Source: CAYJEQ01 sp964369235
GTDB lineage: Bacteria > Bacillota > Clostridia > Oscillospirales > Ruminococcaceae
DNA length: 64,000 nt
Direction of reading: 5' to 3'
Assembly (NCBI GenBank): GCA_964369235.1
Contig: CAYJEQ010000004.1
Location: 1 to 64,000, forward strand
Shown: positions 17,800 to 25,682 of the stretch, piece by piece
How the letters are laid out: every line of letters begins with the position of its first letter
Numbering within the stretch: the stretch's first letter is position 1
Made by a program: the position numbers and the translations under genes
The notes under the pieces: generated by a model
What the model saw: the letters and a program-made list of their open reading frames with translations, nothing else
Told to the model about the DNA's origin: nothing
Databases searched by the model: none

Positions 17800-18591
17800 A
17801 TGAAAAAAGTTTTGACAATAGCTGGCTCAGATTGCAGTGGTGGAGCAGGCATACAGGCAGACCTTAAAACTATGGCAGCCCACAAGGTATATGGAATGAG
17901 CGTTATAACTGCTCTAACAGCACAGAACACCACAGGGGTACAGGGTGTAATGGAGGTTAGCACAGATTTTATTGCAGCCCAGATTGATAGTGTATTTAGC
18001 GATATACGCCCTGACGCAGTAAAGATTGGCATGATGGCAAATGCAGATATTATTAAAACAGTTGCCCAGAGGCTTATGCACCACAAAGCAGAAAATATAG
18101 TGGTAGATCCAGTAATGGTGTCCACCAGTGGCCATAAACTTCTTAGTGAGGACGCTATAGAGGCACTTTACACCTACTTACTGCCTTTAGGTAGGCTTAT
18201 TACCCCTAATATACCAGAGGCTGAGGTATTATCGGCTATGGAGATAAATGGCGATGATGACATGATAAAGGCTGGGGAGATTATCGGCAGTAAACTTCCT
18301 TCGGCAGTGCTGGTAAAAGGTGGCCATAGAATAAATGATGCCACAGATTTACTGCTACAAAATGGGGAGAAAACTTGGTTTAAGGCAGAGAGGGTGGATA
18401 ATCCTAATACCCATGGTACAGGTTGCACCCTATCCTCTGCAATTGCTTGTAATCTAGCTTTAGGCTATAGCTTAGAGGAAAGTATAACAAATGCAAAAAA
18501 TTACCTTGTAGGAGCACTAAACTCTCAGCTAGATTTAGGACAGGGCTCAGGGCCACTGGACCATGTTTTTGCAGTTAATCCACTGATATAA
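17800..18591 (+). CDS. thiD: Hydroxymethylpyrimidine/phosphomethylpyrimidine kinase
   Basis: Two successive phosphorylations make HMP-PP, the pyrimidine substrate of ThiE. Motifs: TIAGSDCSGGAGIQADLKTM (residues ~4-23), VVDPVMVSTSG and the anion-hole segment HGTGCTLSSAIA near residue 208. The 263-aa length is typical. It is the last gene of the thiamine operon, with an AGAAAGG SD 11 bases before the ATG. A palindromic repeat and a bidirectional terminator follow. Confidence 0.94.
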   Translation: MKKVLTIAGSDCSGGAGIQADLKTMAAHKVYGMSVITALTAQNTTGVQGVMEVSTDFIAAQIDSVFSDIRPDAVKIGMMANADIIKTVAQRLMHHKAENIVVDPVMVSTSGHKLLSEDAIEALYTYLLPLGRLITPNIPEAEVLSAMEINGDDDMIKAGEIIGSKLPSAVLVKGGHRINDATDLLLQNGEKTWFKAERVDNPNTHGTGCTLSSAIACNLALGYSLEESITNAKNYLVGALNSQLDLGQGSGPLDHVFAVNPLI

Positions 18592-18608
18592 AATATTAAT
18601 AAAAAACA

Positions 18609-18698
18609 GGTTATGTATCAATTGTTGGGTTGCCTTCCCTCAACCACGGCGAGGGAAGGCAACCCATATAATTTCACTGCAACATTTGGGAAAGAACC
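18609..18698. repeat. Palindromic MITE-like element, copy 1
   Basis: A 90-bp element with imperfect terminal inverted repeats (GGTTATGTATCAATTGTTG and, reversed, GGTTCTTTCCCAAATGTTG). They flank an inner hairpin GGGTTGCCTTCCCTC / GAGGGAAGGCAACCC. It matches copies at 47228, 58425, 23863 and 60946. It lies between the convergent genes thiD and flavodoxin. Confidence 0.8.
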
Positions 18699-18747
18699 TT
18701 ATTACAAAAGCTATTTACCAAAAAGCTAACTATTAATACAAAATAAA

Positions 18748-18783
18748 AACAGTGTAACTAAATTTTAAAAGTTACACTGTTTT
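18748..18783. terminator. Bidirectional terminator between thiD and flavodoxin
   Basis: Perfect 12-bp stem AACAGTGTAACT/AGTTACACTGTT with a 10-base AT loop and A/T runs on both sides. Confidence 0.85.
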
Positions 18784-18800
18784 GTTATGGCTATTTGTAA

Positions 18801-19217
18801 TTATGCTAGATTTTCACCATGAGTTTTGCAAGCAGCTGTTGCTTCATCATCAGGGCTTTCGTTACACATATATGATGTAACAGTTTTTGCAGTGGTTTCT
18901 TCTTCCCAGTTTCTCATCCACTCGCCATCGCCCCAACCATAGGAACCGAATAGTAATACATTTACTTCACCAAGGCTGTCCTTAACATCGTCCCACATTG
19001 GCTGGAATTCACTTTCTTCTAGAACTTCAGCGCCCATAGATGGACAACCGAAAGCGATAGAAGTATAGTTTGCTACCATACCTTTATTAAAATCAGCAGA
19101 TGTCATTACATCAACTTCTGCACCTTTAGATTTTGCACCTTCTGCAATGTNNNNNNNNNNTGCCATTGCTTCAGTATTACCTGTACCACTCCAATAAACT
19201 ACTGCTACCTTACTCAT
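18801..19217 (-). CDS. Flavodoxin (interrupted by a 10-N gap)
   Basis: FMN-containing electron carrier that often replaces ferredoxin when iron is short. The phosphate loop WSGTGNTEAM (residues ~9-18), the GCPSMGAE loop and the GSYGWGDGEWM loop, which surround FMN, are intact; about 138 aa. The N run (19151-19160) falls right after the phosphate loop. Homology predicts about two residues there, so the real gap is probably about four bases. It is the third gene after DUF2325 and DUF3793, the likely operon behind metal-regulator-like half-sites. Confidence 0.9.
   Translation of the reverse strand: MSKVAVVYWSGTGNTEAMAXXXXIAEGAKSKGAEVDVMTSADFNKGMVANYTSIAFGCPSMGAEVLEESEFQPMWDDVKDSLGEVNVLLFGSYGWGDGEWMRNWEEETTAKTVTSYMCNESPDDEATAACKTHGENLA
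19151..19160. other. Assembly gap, 10 N
   Basis: Ten N bases inside the flavodoxin gene. This is a scaffolding placeholder, not biology. Confidence 0.98.
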
Positions 19218-19289
19218 AATCCTAAGCTCCTTTAAATTAAATATTATTTAGCTACCATATAGGTAGTATTGGGCTAATTACCCTATATA

Positions 19290-19859
19290 TTAAGAGGCTA
19301 TCTGCTTATTTACAGTTAGCGTCATAATATCTCTGCCTTCTTGCCACAGTTTCTTATAGATTAGCTTGCATTTGTCATACTGGGCAAACTTAGTTAGGGC
19401 TAACTCGGTATCGCCATAAACCTTCCAATAACCACATAGGTTACAGTTTTGTCCCATATTACAGATAAATCCAGCCACATCTATAGGTGGATACCCTAGA
19501 AATAAGCCTATTTCATGGGGAAACTCATCAAGATTATTTATTCTCATGGCCAGTCTTGAAACACACTGGTCTAGATTTAAACCTCTATATCCATAATCAT
19601 AAAGTATATCCCTAGCCTGTGTACATCCCATATCTAGCTGTAGCATATTTTTGCGATATACATATATTAAAGCTACATTATTCTTCTCACGAAGAACTTT
19701 TATAGAGATACCTTTTATAGATAATGAGATACCAATGGTATTTATAGAGTTATGTAGTAAATCTTTATTTGTGTATTTTATTGTAAATAGCCCTGCTGTT
19801 TTAAGCCCCGCTAGTGTTGGGGAGCAGTGCTCAATTATAGCTTTTTCTATGTTTATCAT
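19290..19859 (-). CDS. DUF3793 family protein
   Basis: A 189-aa cytoplasmic protein of the DUF3793 family. It is recognised by the C-terminal block EIGLFLGYPPIDVAGFICNM followed by CNLCGYWKVYGD and AQYDKCKLIYKKLW. Its conserved Cys residues suggest metal or redox chemistry, but the function is not known. Family members commonly neighbour flavodoxin and iron-transport genes in Clostridia. Here it lies between DUF2325 and flavodoxin with gaps of 42 and 72 bases, consistent with one operon. Confidence 0.8.
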   Translation of the reverse strand: MINIEKAIIEHCSPTLAGLKTAGLFTIKYTNKDLLHNSINTIGISLSIKGISIKVLREKNNVALIYVYRKNMLQLDMGCTQARDILYDYGYRGLNLDQCVSRLAMRINNLDEFPHEIGLFLGYPPIDVAGFICNMGQNCNLCGYWKVYGDTELALTKFAQYDKCKLIYKKLWQEGRDIMTLTVNKQIAS

Positions 19860-19901
19860 ATGTATATTCCCTTACTAGATATTAATTAAAAAAATATAGC
19901 C

Positions 19902-20177
19902 TTAAACTGCCTGTAGAATATTCTTTAGTGCAGAAAGGGAGCTAGAATGGCAACGCTCTACTCTGGCATTGCATTTTTTTGCTTCGCAGTTAGCACAAGC
20001 TACTAGTTTGTGGGACACCGTATTAGTAAATAGGATTACCATATCAGGAGAACCAAATTTGCCCTTAACATCACCTTTCATTTTGGTGAATACCTTTGCC
20101 TTATACCCAAATTCTTTACAGGTATCGATATATCTTCTTTCCATGCATTCGTTGCCGCCAACTATTACTACGCTCAT
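19902..20177 (-). CDS. DUF2325 domain protein
   Basis: A 91-aa protein of the DUF2325 family: N-terminal VVIVGGNECMERRYIDTCKE, central DMVILFTNTVSHKLV and a Cys-containing segment ANCEAKKCNARVERCHSSS. The fold resembles a Rossmann-like nucleotide or metal site, but the function is unknown. It is the first gene of the flavodoxin operon, with an AGAAAGG SD 13 bases before the ATG and a consensus-like promoter 150 bases upstream. Confidence 0.78.
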   Translation of the reverse strand: MSVVIVGGNECMERRYIDTCKEFGYKAKVFTKMKGDVKGKFGSPDMVILFTNTVSHKLVACANCEAKKCNARVERCHSSSLSALKNILQAV

Positions 20178-20199
20178 ACTACTACCTATTCCTTTCTGA

Positions 20200-20313
20200 T
20201 ATGTTAGCTGACCTTATATATCAGTCTAACAATCCATTACATTTAATTAGTTAGCAAATACTAACCGTCTATCATAAAAAATAACTAACTCACAGAGAAT
20301 TAGTTTGAACTAA
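20200..20313 (-). promoter_or_regulatory. Cluster of GTTAG/CTAAC half-sites (possible DtxR/IdeR-type operators)
   Basis: Between promoter and first gene lie repeated half-sites. GTTAG...CTAAC is at 20250-20265, ACTAAC at 20284-20289 and a perfect dyad TTAGTT-TG-AACTAA at 20300-20313; further GTTAG and CTAAC copies lie near 20205 and 20226. The pattern resembles IdeR/DtxR iron-box half-sites (TTAGG...CCTAA family) and would suit iron control of flavodoxin. It is inferred from sequence likeness only. Confidence 0.45.
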
Positions 20314-20355
20314 CTATTGACAATATTACACTAAAATAGTCTTATTGTCAATAGT
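20313..20355 (-). promoter_or_regulatory. Promoter of the DUF2325-DUF3793-flavodoxin operon within a 13-bp inverted repeat
   Basis: On the minus strand: TTGACA (20346-20351), a 17-base spacer and TAATAT (20323-20328). The whole is framed by a perfect inverted repeat, ACTATTGACAATA at 20313-20325 and its complement at 20343-20355. The mirrored arm places a second TTGACA on the plus strand. The repeat may be a regulator site or an overlapping divergent promoter. Confidence 0.55.
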
Positions 20356-20595
20356 ATTTGTGAAAAAAATATTTTGCCAGCAATTAATTGTCACAATTAA
20401 CATATATTATAAGGGGTTTTAGTTGATATAGAAAGGAGGTAATCATAAAAAAGTATATTAAATGGCTGTACTAGGTCACTAAAGGATGAGTAAACCCCAA
20501 TAGATAAAAAATAGCCATAACAAATAAGTGAAATCATCTGTTACAGCTTTATATTTTTAGGTTATATGGAAGTACCTGAGCTATATAGGTATCTA
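20356..20595. other. Intergenic region with an orphan extended SD
   Basis: No supported gene. TAGAAAGGAGGT (20429-20440) is a 12-base complement of the usual 16S 3' end, but no ATG, GTG or TTG frame of useful length follows. An ATA-started nonapeptide frame ends in TAG at 20474. The remainder is AT-rich leader of nothing obvious. Confidence 0.4.
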
Positions 20596-21459
20596 CTACT
20601 TTATTAACATCGCCATATCACTGGGCAGTGGGGCTTCTACCTTTATAAGCTCTCCAGTGGTAGGGGAGGTAAACTCCACTGAAAAGCAGTGCAGTGCCTG
20701 ACGACTTATAGTGGATACATCGCCACCATATAGGGGATCTCCCACTAAAGGACAATCTAGATTACTAGTATGTACCCTTATTTGATGGGTTCTACCTGTA
20801 TGTAGATAAAACTCATATAGATAATATTTATCACAGGATTTCATTAGTTTGTAGTCGGTACGAGAATACTGGCCATCTGGGTGTACCATTCGCTTAATAT
20901 GTATCTCATCAATTCGAAGGATATTGCCCTCAATAATATGATTATCACTAGGTAATGGCTTATCTGTAATGCCTACATAGACTTTTTTAATATTTTTTTG
21001 TAGCATATAGGTAGAGTGCTGATTTTTACCGATAACAACAGCACCAGAGGTGCCTTTGTCCAGTCGGTTAATACATCTAAAACTAATTGCTTCTCCACGA
21101 CCGTCCATAATTCTAGCAAAAACATTGCCCAGTGTATCATCTTGATAGTTTCGAGATGGGTGACAGGTCATATCAGCAGGCTTATTAAATATAATTACAT
21201 CGCTGTCTTCGTATAGTACATCTACATGAATATCGCTATGAAGAAACTGCTGTGGCTCATCTATTATATTTATCCCCACTATATCACCTAGGGAGATTTT
21301 ATCGATAGTTCTGGTGTGTTCCCCATTTAAGGTTATGCCTTTAGGGTGCTTTTTAAGGGACTTAATATTTCTAGAGGACACACCGTGAATGTATTTAAGG
21401 TAAACACCTACGGTCATTCCCTCATGTTCCTGTGAAACTGTATAGGTAAAACTGCTCAT
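20596..21459 (-). CDS. RluA/RluD-family pseudouridine synthase
   Basis: Converts specific uridines to pseudouridine in rRNA or tRNA. The N terminus (residues ~1-75) is S4-like. The catalytic domain has the family motif CINRLDKGTSGAVV, with the catalytic Asp in RLD near residue 135, and the late motif HTGRTHQIRVHTSNL followed by GDPLYG. The 287-aa length fits the RluD group. Which RNA it modifies cannot be told from sequence. It has an AAAGGAG SD and stands alone. Confidence 0.9.
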   Translation of the reverse strand: MSSFTYTVSQEHEGMTVGVYLKYIHGVSSRNIKSLKKHPKGITLNGEHTRTIDKISLGDIVGINIIDEPQQFLHSDIHVDVLYEDSDVIIFNKPADMTCHPSRNYQDDTLGNVFARIMDGRGEAISFRCINRLDKGTSGAVVIGKNQHSTYMLQKNIKKVYVGITDKPLPSDNHIIEGNILRIDEIHIKRMVHPDGQYSRTDYKLMKSCDKYYLYEFYLHTGRTHQIRVHTSNLDCPLVGDPLYGGDVSTISRQALHCFSVEFTSPTTGELIKVEAPLPSDMAMLIK

Positions 21460-21673
21460 TAAACTTCAAACTCCTTTGGATAATTACTATATTTAATTAT
21501 AGTGGGTAAAAGGATATTTTGCAAATGAAATTAATTATCCTATGGCATATACTAAATATTTGCAAAAAATTATAAAAATGGTACAATAATAAAATATTAA
21601 AGATAATATAATAATTGAGATTAGATAAAACTACTTAAACATTGCAAACTAAGAGAAAGGTAAGGTCATAAGT

Positions 21674-23002
21674 ATGAATAAGACAGCACTAGTCCTAGGT
21701 GGTGGAGGCTCACGAGGAGCCTATCAGCTAGGTGTGTGGAAAGCACTAAGAGAGCTTAATGTTAATATAGATATAGTGGCAGGTACTTCTATAGGTGCCA
21801 TGAATGGTGCACTTGTGGCACAGGGAGATTACCATTTATGTGAGGAACTGTGGAATGATATAAAATTCGAGATGATGGTTTCTACCATTAATTCACAGAG
21901 TTTTGATAATTTTTCTAATATGAAAACTACCTTTAAAGAGGTGTTTACACAGGTATTACAGCAAGGTGGAATGGATGTTACCCCAATGGAGGAGTTAATT
22001 AGAAGTAAGATTATAGAGGATAAACTGAGAAATTCACCTATTGATTATGGTTTAGTAACAGTACAGCTACCCTATCTTAAAGAGATAGCTCTGGATAAAT
22101 CCCAGATACCACAGGGTAAGCTAGCTGATTATGTTACAGCCTCAGCAGCCTGTTTCCCAGCCTTTAAATCCAAAGGCATAGACGATGTTAAATATGTTGA
22201 TGGTGGATACCGAAATAATCTACCTATGGATTTGGCAGTATCAATGGGTGCTGACAAGATTATTGCAGTAGATTTAGAGGGATTTGTACTAAATAATATC
22301 CCTAAGGTTGAGGGCGTACCTATAAGATATATACGCTCCTACTGGCATTTAGGATTATTTTTAAATGTGGATAAAGATGTAGTATCAAGAAATGTGGCAT
22401 TAGGTTATCTTGACACTATGCAGGCATTTGGCAAATATGAAGGCTTTGCCTATAGTTTTAATTTAGGTGAAAAGGAGAAGTTTTACAGTGCCTCTGCCCC
22501 TTATATAGTATATTTAGAAAGGCTATTAGGGATAAACCTAAAATCCCCTAAGGATAAGGAAAATAATCCTATTATAAGAAACCGTATGATAAAAGCTCTT
22601 AATCGCAAGGTAAAAGGTAGGGTTAATCTAGCTGAATATTCCCAGCGAGCAGGGGAGATTGCAGCAGAGTTAATGGGGGTAGATCCGACGATTTTGTACA
22701 CAAGAAAGAGTTTGAATACAGCTATATTACAGAAGTATGCCAGTCAAATTGACATATCTACAGTAAGTATGGAGGAGGCATTTGTAAATCCAGCTTCACT
22801 GAAAAAAGCAGGCAAAACCCTAAGTGATTATGAGCGTCAGCAGATGGTAAACTATATATATGGGGTAATAGATAAGAGGATTAAAACTTCCAGTGGCGAA
22901 ATACTCTTTAAAACCCTAGCTACTATATACCCTAAGGAGTTTATAGGGGCAATGTATATCTATGGTTTAAACAATAGTATAGAAAGTTTAAACAGGTTGT
23001 AA
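21674..23002 (+). CDS. Patatin-like phospholipase
   Basis: Serine-Asp dyad lipid acyl hydrolase. The oxyanion loop GGGGSRGAYQLGV (residues ~8-20), nucleophile motif GTSIGAMNG (GxSxG, ~38-46) and catalytic Asp in VDGGYRNNLP are all intact, so it should be active. No signal peptide is seen; it is predicted cytoplasmic. The 442-aa length includes a C-terminal region of about 170 residues beyond the catalytic domain, of unknown role. The SD is AGAAAGG with 13-base spacing. A promoter-like TTGCAA-16-TACAAT lies at 21560-21587. Confidence 0.88.
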   Translation: MNKTALVLGGGGSRGAYQLGVWKALRELNVNIDIVAGTSIGAMNGALVAQGDYHLCEELWNDIKFEMMVSTINSQSFDNFSNMKTTFKEVFTQVLQQGGMDVTPMEELIRSKIIEDKLRNSPIDYGLVTVQLPYLKEIALDKSQIPQGKLADYVTASAACFPAFKSKGIDDVKYVDGGYRNNLPMDLAVSMGADKIIAVDLEGFVLNNIPKVEGVPIRYIRSYWHLGLFLNVDKDVVSRNVALGYLDTMQAFGKYEGFAYSFNLGEKEKFYSASAPYIVYLERLLGINLKSPKDKENNPIIRNRMIKALNRKVKGRVNLAEYSQRAGEIAAELMGVDPTILYTRKSLNTAILQKYASQIDISTVSMEEAFVNPASLKKAGKTLSDYERQQMVNYIYGVIDKRIKTSSGEILFKTLATIYPKEFIGAMYIYGLNNSIESLNRL

Positions 23003-23129
23003 ATTTAATAGAATAGGCTAGGAAAACCTTTAGACAGCTGATTTATAGTCGATATTTATATTATAAGGGTACAGGGTAACCCTAATATTATAGGTTTTAG
23101 GTCGGAGAGGGAAAGGCAAGGTCCTATTT

Positions 23130-23813
23130 ATGAAAGCCACTATTAAAGCCAGTAGTTTTATAGAGAAAACACCTATTACAAAAATAGATTCTTACAGATC
23201 TAACCATGGTAAAAAAGAGGATAAAGTAGAAATAGCTTCCCAGAAAAATCAGTCTAGGGATAGTTTTTCATCAGGTGGAGAAAGTGAGCTAATCACTGTA
23301 AACCATGGCAGTTATAGCTATGATTTATCACAGCTTCCCAGTGATAAAACCCAGCTAGAGGAGCTACTTAATCAGCTTGTAAATAGTGGGGATAGTAGTG
23401 ATAAAATGGGGGAGTTAATAGGGGCTATAGAGGATAAACTTATCTATATTAACAGCCAAGAGGAGATAGATGAAGCTAAGTCCTATATAGATATGGCAAT
23501 GAATATGCTAGAAACTAATAAAACTGCACAAGAGAAAAGCCTGAAGGATCTTAAAAAGTTAAAAGCTACTCTGGAGATTGTAAATAAAATATCTAAAGGC
23601 ACAGCCTCTAATAGTGAGATTAGGTATCTTCTTAAAACCTCCCCTAATCTATATTCCATGGCTATGTCAAAGAGAAATATAGAGAAAAACAAAGAAAGTA
23701 AAGGCAATAAAACCACTGTAGACCTTGATTTTGACAAGGAGGAAAACTCCACAGAGGATATTTCCCAGATAATCGACAGTATACCAGTGCCGAAAATAGA
23801 TATAGAGTTATAA
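23130..23813 (+). CDS. Hypothetical coiled-coil-prone cytoplasmic protein
   Basis: A 227-aa, highly charged protein without signal or membrane segment. The N-terminal 60 residues look disordered (Ser, Lys and Asn rich). The middle is rich in Leu heptads (TAQEKSLKDLKKLKATLEIV), suggesting helices or coiled coil. The tail is acidic, with repeated Ile-Pro near the end. I do not recognise a family. It lies 127 bases after the patatin gene on the same strand and ends at a terminator. Confidence 0.55.
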   Translation: MKATIKASSFIEKTPITKIDSYRSNHGKKEDKVEIASQKNQSRDSFSSGGESELITVNHGSYSYDLSQLPSDKTQLEELLNQLVNSGDSSDKMGELIGAIEDKLIYINSQEEIDEAKSYIDMAMNMLETNKTAQEKSLKDLKKLKATLEIVNKISKGTASNSEIRYLLKTSPNLYSMAMSKRNIEKNKESKGNKTTVDLDFDKEENSTEDISQIIDSIPVPKIDIEL

Positions 23814-23820
23814 TAAAAGA

Positions 23821-23858
23821 GGCTGTGACGAATATTAATTTCATCACAGCCAGTTTTT
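23821..23858 (+). terminator. Intrinsic terminator
   Basis: Stem GGCTGTGA/TCACAGCC with a 15-base loop, followed by AGTTTTTA. It begins seven bases after the stop of the gene ending at 23813. Confidence 0.8.
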
Positions 23859-23862
23859 ATGA

Positions 23863-23938
23863 GGTTCTATAGCAAATGTTGGGGTACTGTTCCTCGCCAA
23901 AGGCGAGGAACAGTACCCCAACAGAATTTTTATCAAAC
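23863..23938. repeat. Palindromic MITE-like element, copy 2 (variant core)
   Basis: Starts GGTTCTATAGCAAATGTTG like the other copies. The core is a perfect 22-bp stem TGTTGGGG...CTCGCC / GGCGAG...CCCCAACA with loop AAA, and the right end is degenerate. The core differs in sequence from copies 1, 3 and 4 but keeps CTCGCC/GGCGAG. It lies between convergent genes. Confidence 0.75.
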
Positions 23939-23970
23939 TACTTATAAAGATATATAAAAACTTTAAAATA

Positions 23971-25254
23971 TTAGTTAAAAGCCTTAGCTAGTGCGTTTTC
24001 TAGATCGGCAATTAGATCATTTGCATCTTCGATACCGATGGATAGACGGATTGTACCTTCGGTAATGTTGGATTTAGCTAGCTGTTCGGCTGTTAGCTGG
24101 CTGTGAGTTGTAGTTGCAGGGTGGATAACTAGACTGCGGACATCACCAACATTAGCAACATTCATAAATAGCTCAAGATTATCAATTACCTTGCCACCAA
24201 TTTCACGATTGCCATCAATTTCAAAGGTAAATACTGCACCAGCACCATTTGGAGTGTATTTCTTAGCTAGGCTGTAGTATTTGTTGGACTCTAGTCCTGG
24301 GTAGTTTACTGCTTTAACCTTAGGATGGTTTTCTAGGAATGTAGCAACCTGTAGAGCATTTTCGCAGTGTTTTTTCATACGAAGGGAAAGTGTTTCCACT
24401 CCCTGCAGTACCATAAAGTTATTAAATGGTGAGTTGCAAGCACCGATATCTCTCATAATAAGAACTCTCATTCTTAGGATAAATGCAAGATTTCCTAGAT
24501 CCTTAGCGTATACTAAGCCGTGGTAGCTTGGGTCTGGGGTGTTGTACTGTGGGAATCTTGGGTTATCAAGGAATTTAAAATTACCACTGTCTACAACGAT
24601 ACCACACATAGAGGTACTGTGACCACCTAGGAATTTTGTAGCTGAGTGGATAACGATATCAGCACCAAATTTAATAGGATTACACAGGTAAGGTGTAGTA
24701 AATGTAGAGTCAACTACTAGAGGGATACCATGTTTATGAGCAACCGCAGCCATTGCAGAGATATCAGAAATATTTGCATTAGGATTGCCGATAACCTCAG
24801 TGAAGATAGCTTTAGTCTTATCAGTAATAGCAGCTTCTAGCTCTTCTAGGTTGTCAGGGTTTACAAATTTTGTAGTAATACCAAGGCTTTTTAGAGTATT
24901 GCCTAGTAGGTTAATAGCACCACCGTAGATGTTTAGAGAGGAGATAATCTCATCACCATTTGCAGCTAGGTTAATGATTGTGTTAAAAATTGCAGCATGT
25001 CCAGAAGCAAACGTTAATGCTCCTACACCACCTTCAAGCTGGGCAATCCTGTTTTCCAGTACATCGGAAGTTGGGTTTTGTAGTCTTGTATAGATGTTTC
25101 CAAGAGATTTTAGTGCAAATAAATCAGCAGCCTGCTGATTGCTCTCAAATTCATAAGCAGTTGTCATATATATAGGAGCCACAACACTTCCTGTAGTTGG
25201 GTCGCTTTGCTGTCCTGCATGTACCATCATGGTGTCAAATCCGTAGTTTTTCAT
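23971..25254 (-). CDS. metY: O-acetylhomoserine sulfhydrylase
   Basis: PLP enzyme that makes homocysteine from O-acetylhomoserine and sulfide in methionine synthesis. Features: the Cys/Met-metabolism PLP-family signature with the Schiff-base Lys in VIHSATKFLGGHS (~residue 207), the upstream LEGGVGALTFASGHAA loop and the C-terminal VGDVRSLVIHPATTTHSQL. About 427 aa, the length of MetY rather than of MetB or MetC. I prefer the ATG at 25254 (MKNYGFDTMM); the earlier ATG at 25266 lies inside the SD stretch AAGGAATGG. No SAM box is visible upstream; a hairpin leader is. Confidence 0.93.
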   Translation of the reverse strand: MKNYGFDTMMVHAGQQSDPTTGSVVAPIYMTTAYEFESNQQAADLFALKSLGNIYTRLQNPTSDVLENRIAQLEGGVGALTFASGHAAIFNTIINLAANGDEIISSLNIYGGAINLLGNTLKSLGITTKFVNPDNLEELEAAITDKTKAIFTEVIGNPNANISDISAMAAVAHKHGIPLVVDSTFTTPYLCNPIKFGADIVIHSATKFLGGHSTSMCGIVVDSGNFKFLDNPRFPQYNTPDPSYHGLVYAKDLGNLAFILRMRVLIMRDIGACNSPFNNFMVLQGVETLSLRMKKHCENALQVATFLENHPKVKAVNYPGLESNKYYSLAKKYTPNGAGAVFTFEIDGNREIGGKVIDNLELFMNVANVGDVRSLVIHPATTTHSQLTAEQLAKSNITEGTIRLSIGIEDANDLIADLENALAKAFN

Positions 25255-25354
25255 ATTTTTAACCATTCCTTTCTTGATGTTTTGTGGTAAATTTCGCTAA
25301 TGCTTTACAGCGAAAAGCACAAAACTCTCAGTTTGAAAATTTATTTTTCAAACT
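25255..25354 (-). promoter_or_regulatory. Structured leader of metY (GTTTTG-stem family)
   Basis: In gene sense: a 9-bp hairpin GTTTGAAAA/TTTTCAAAC (25331-25353), then GTTTTGTG/CACAAAAC (25279-25325). The latter encloses a 7-bp TTTCGCT/AGCGAAA stem (25292-25315), and CATCAAGAAAGGAATGG with the SD follows. It is the clearest member of the leader family shared with hpt, the lipoprotein at 28553, the CPBP gene and MATE. Confidence 0.6.
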
Positions 25355-25682
25355 TTTCCTCATTGGGTTTGTAATAATTTTCGATTAACAAAAAATTTAC
25401 TTTTATTAATCACATAAATATGTTAAAATATCTTGTACAATTTTCATGAGATGATTTACATATTAGATGGTATTATATCAAAACTTGGGTATAATTTCTA
25501 TAGATAATTTACATTTTTTCATGAATTTTAAATTTATTGGAGTATTATATTAATATACGAATTTAGTATAGGTAAATAATAGTGAATTTACCTAAAGAAA
25601 ATGTTAATAAATTATAAAATCGCAGTAATTTAGAGTGATTTAACCACCTATTATATAAGAATTTAAGAAAGGCGCAAGAAAA
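25355..25682. other. AT-rich divergent region between metY and the DacF-like gene
   Basis: About 330 bases, very AT-rich. No gene or convincing full-consensus promoter is seen. Both flanking genes must be transcribed from here. The SD for the plus-strand gene is AAGAAAGGCG just before 25683. Confidence 0.5.

Noticed and set aside
18609..18698. The 90-bp palindromes as plain intrinsic terminators
   Set aside because: They lack T runs after the stem, share terminal repeats outside the hairpin, and separate proper terminators lie next to copies 1, 2, 3 and 4.
25255..25682. SAM (S-box) or T-box riboswitch upstream of metY
   Set aside because: None of the conserved S-box or T-box blocks is present; only the local hairpin leader is seen.
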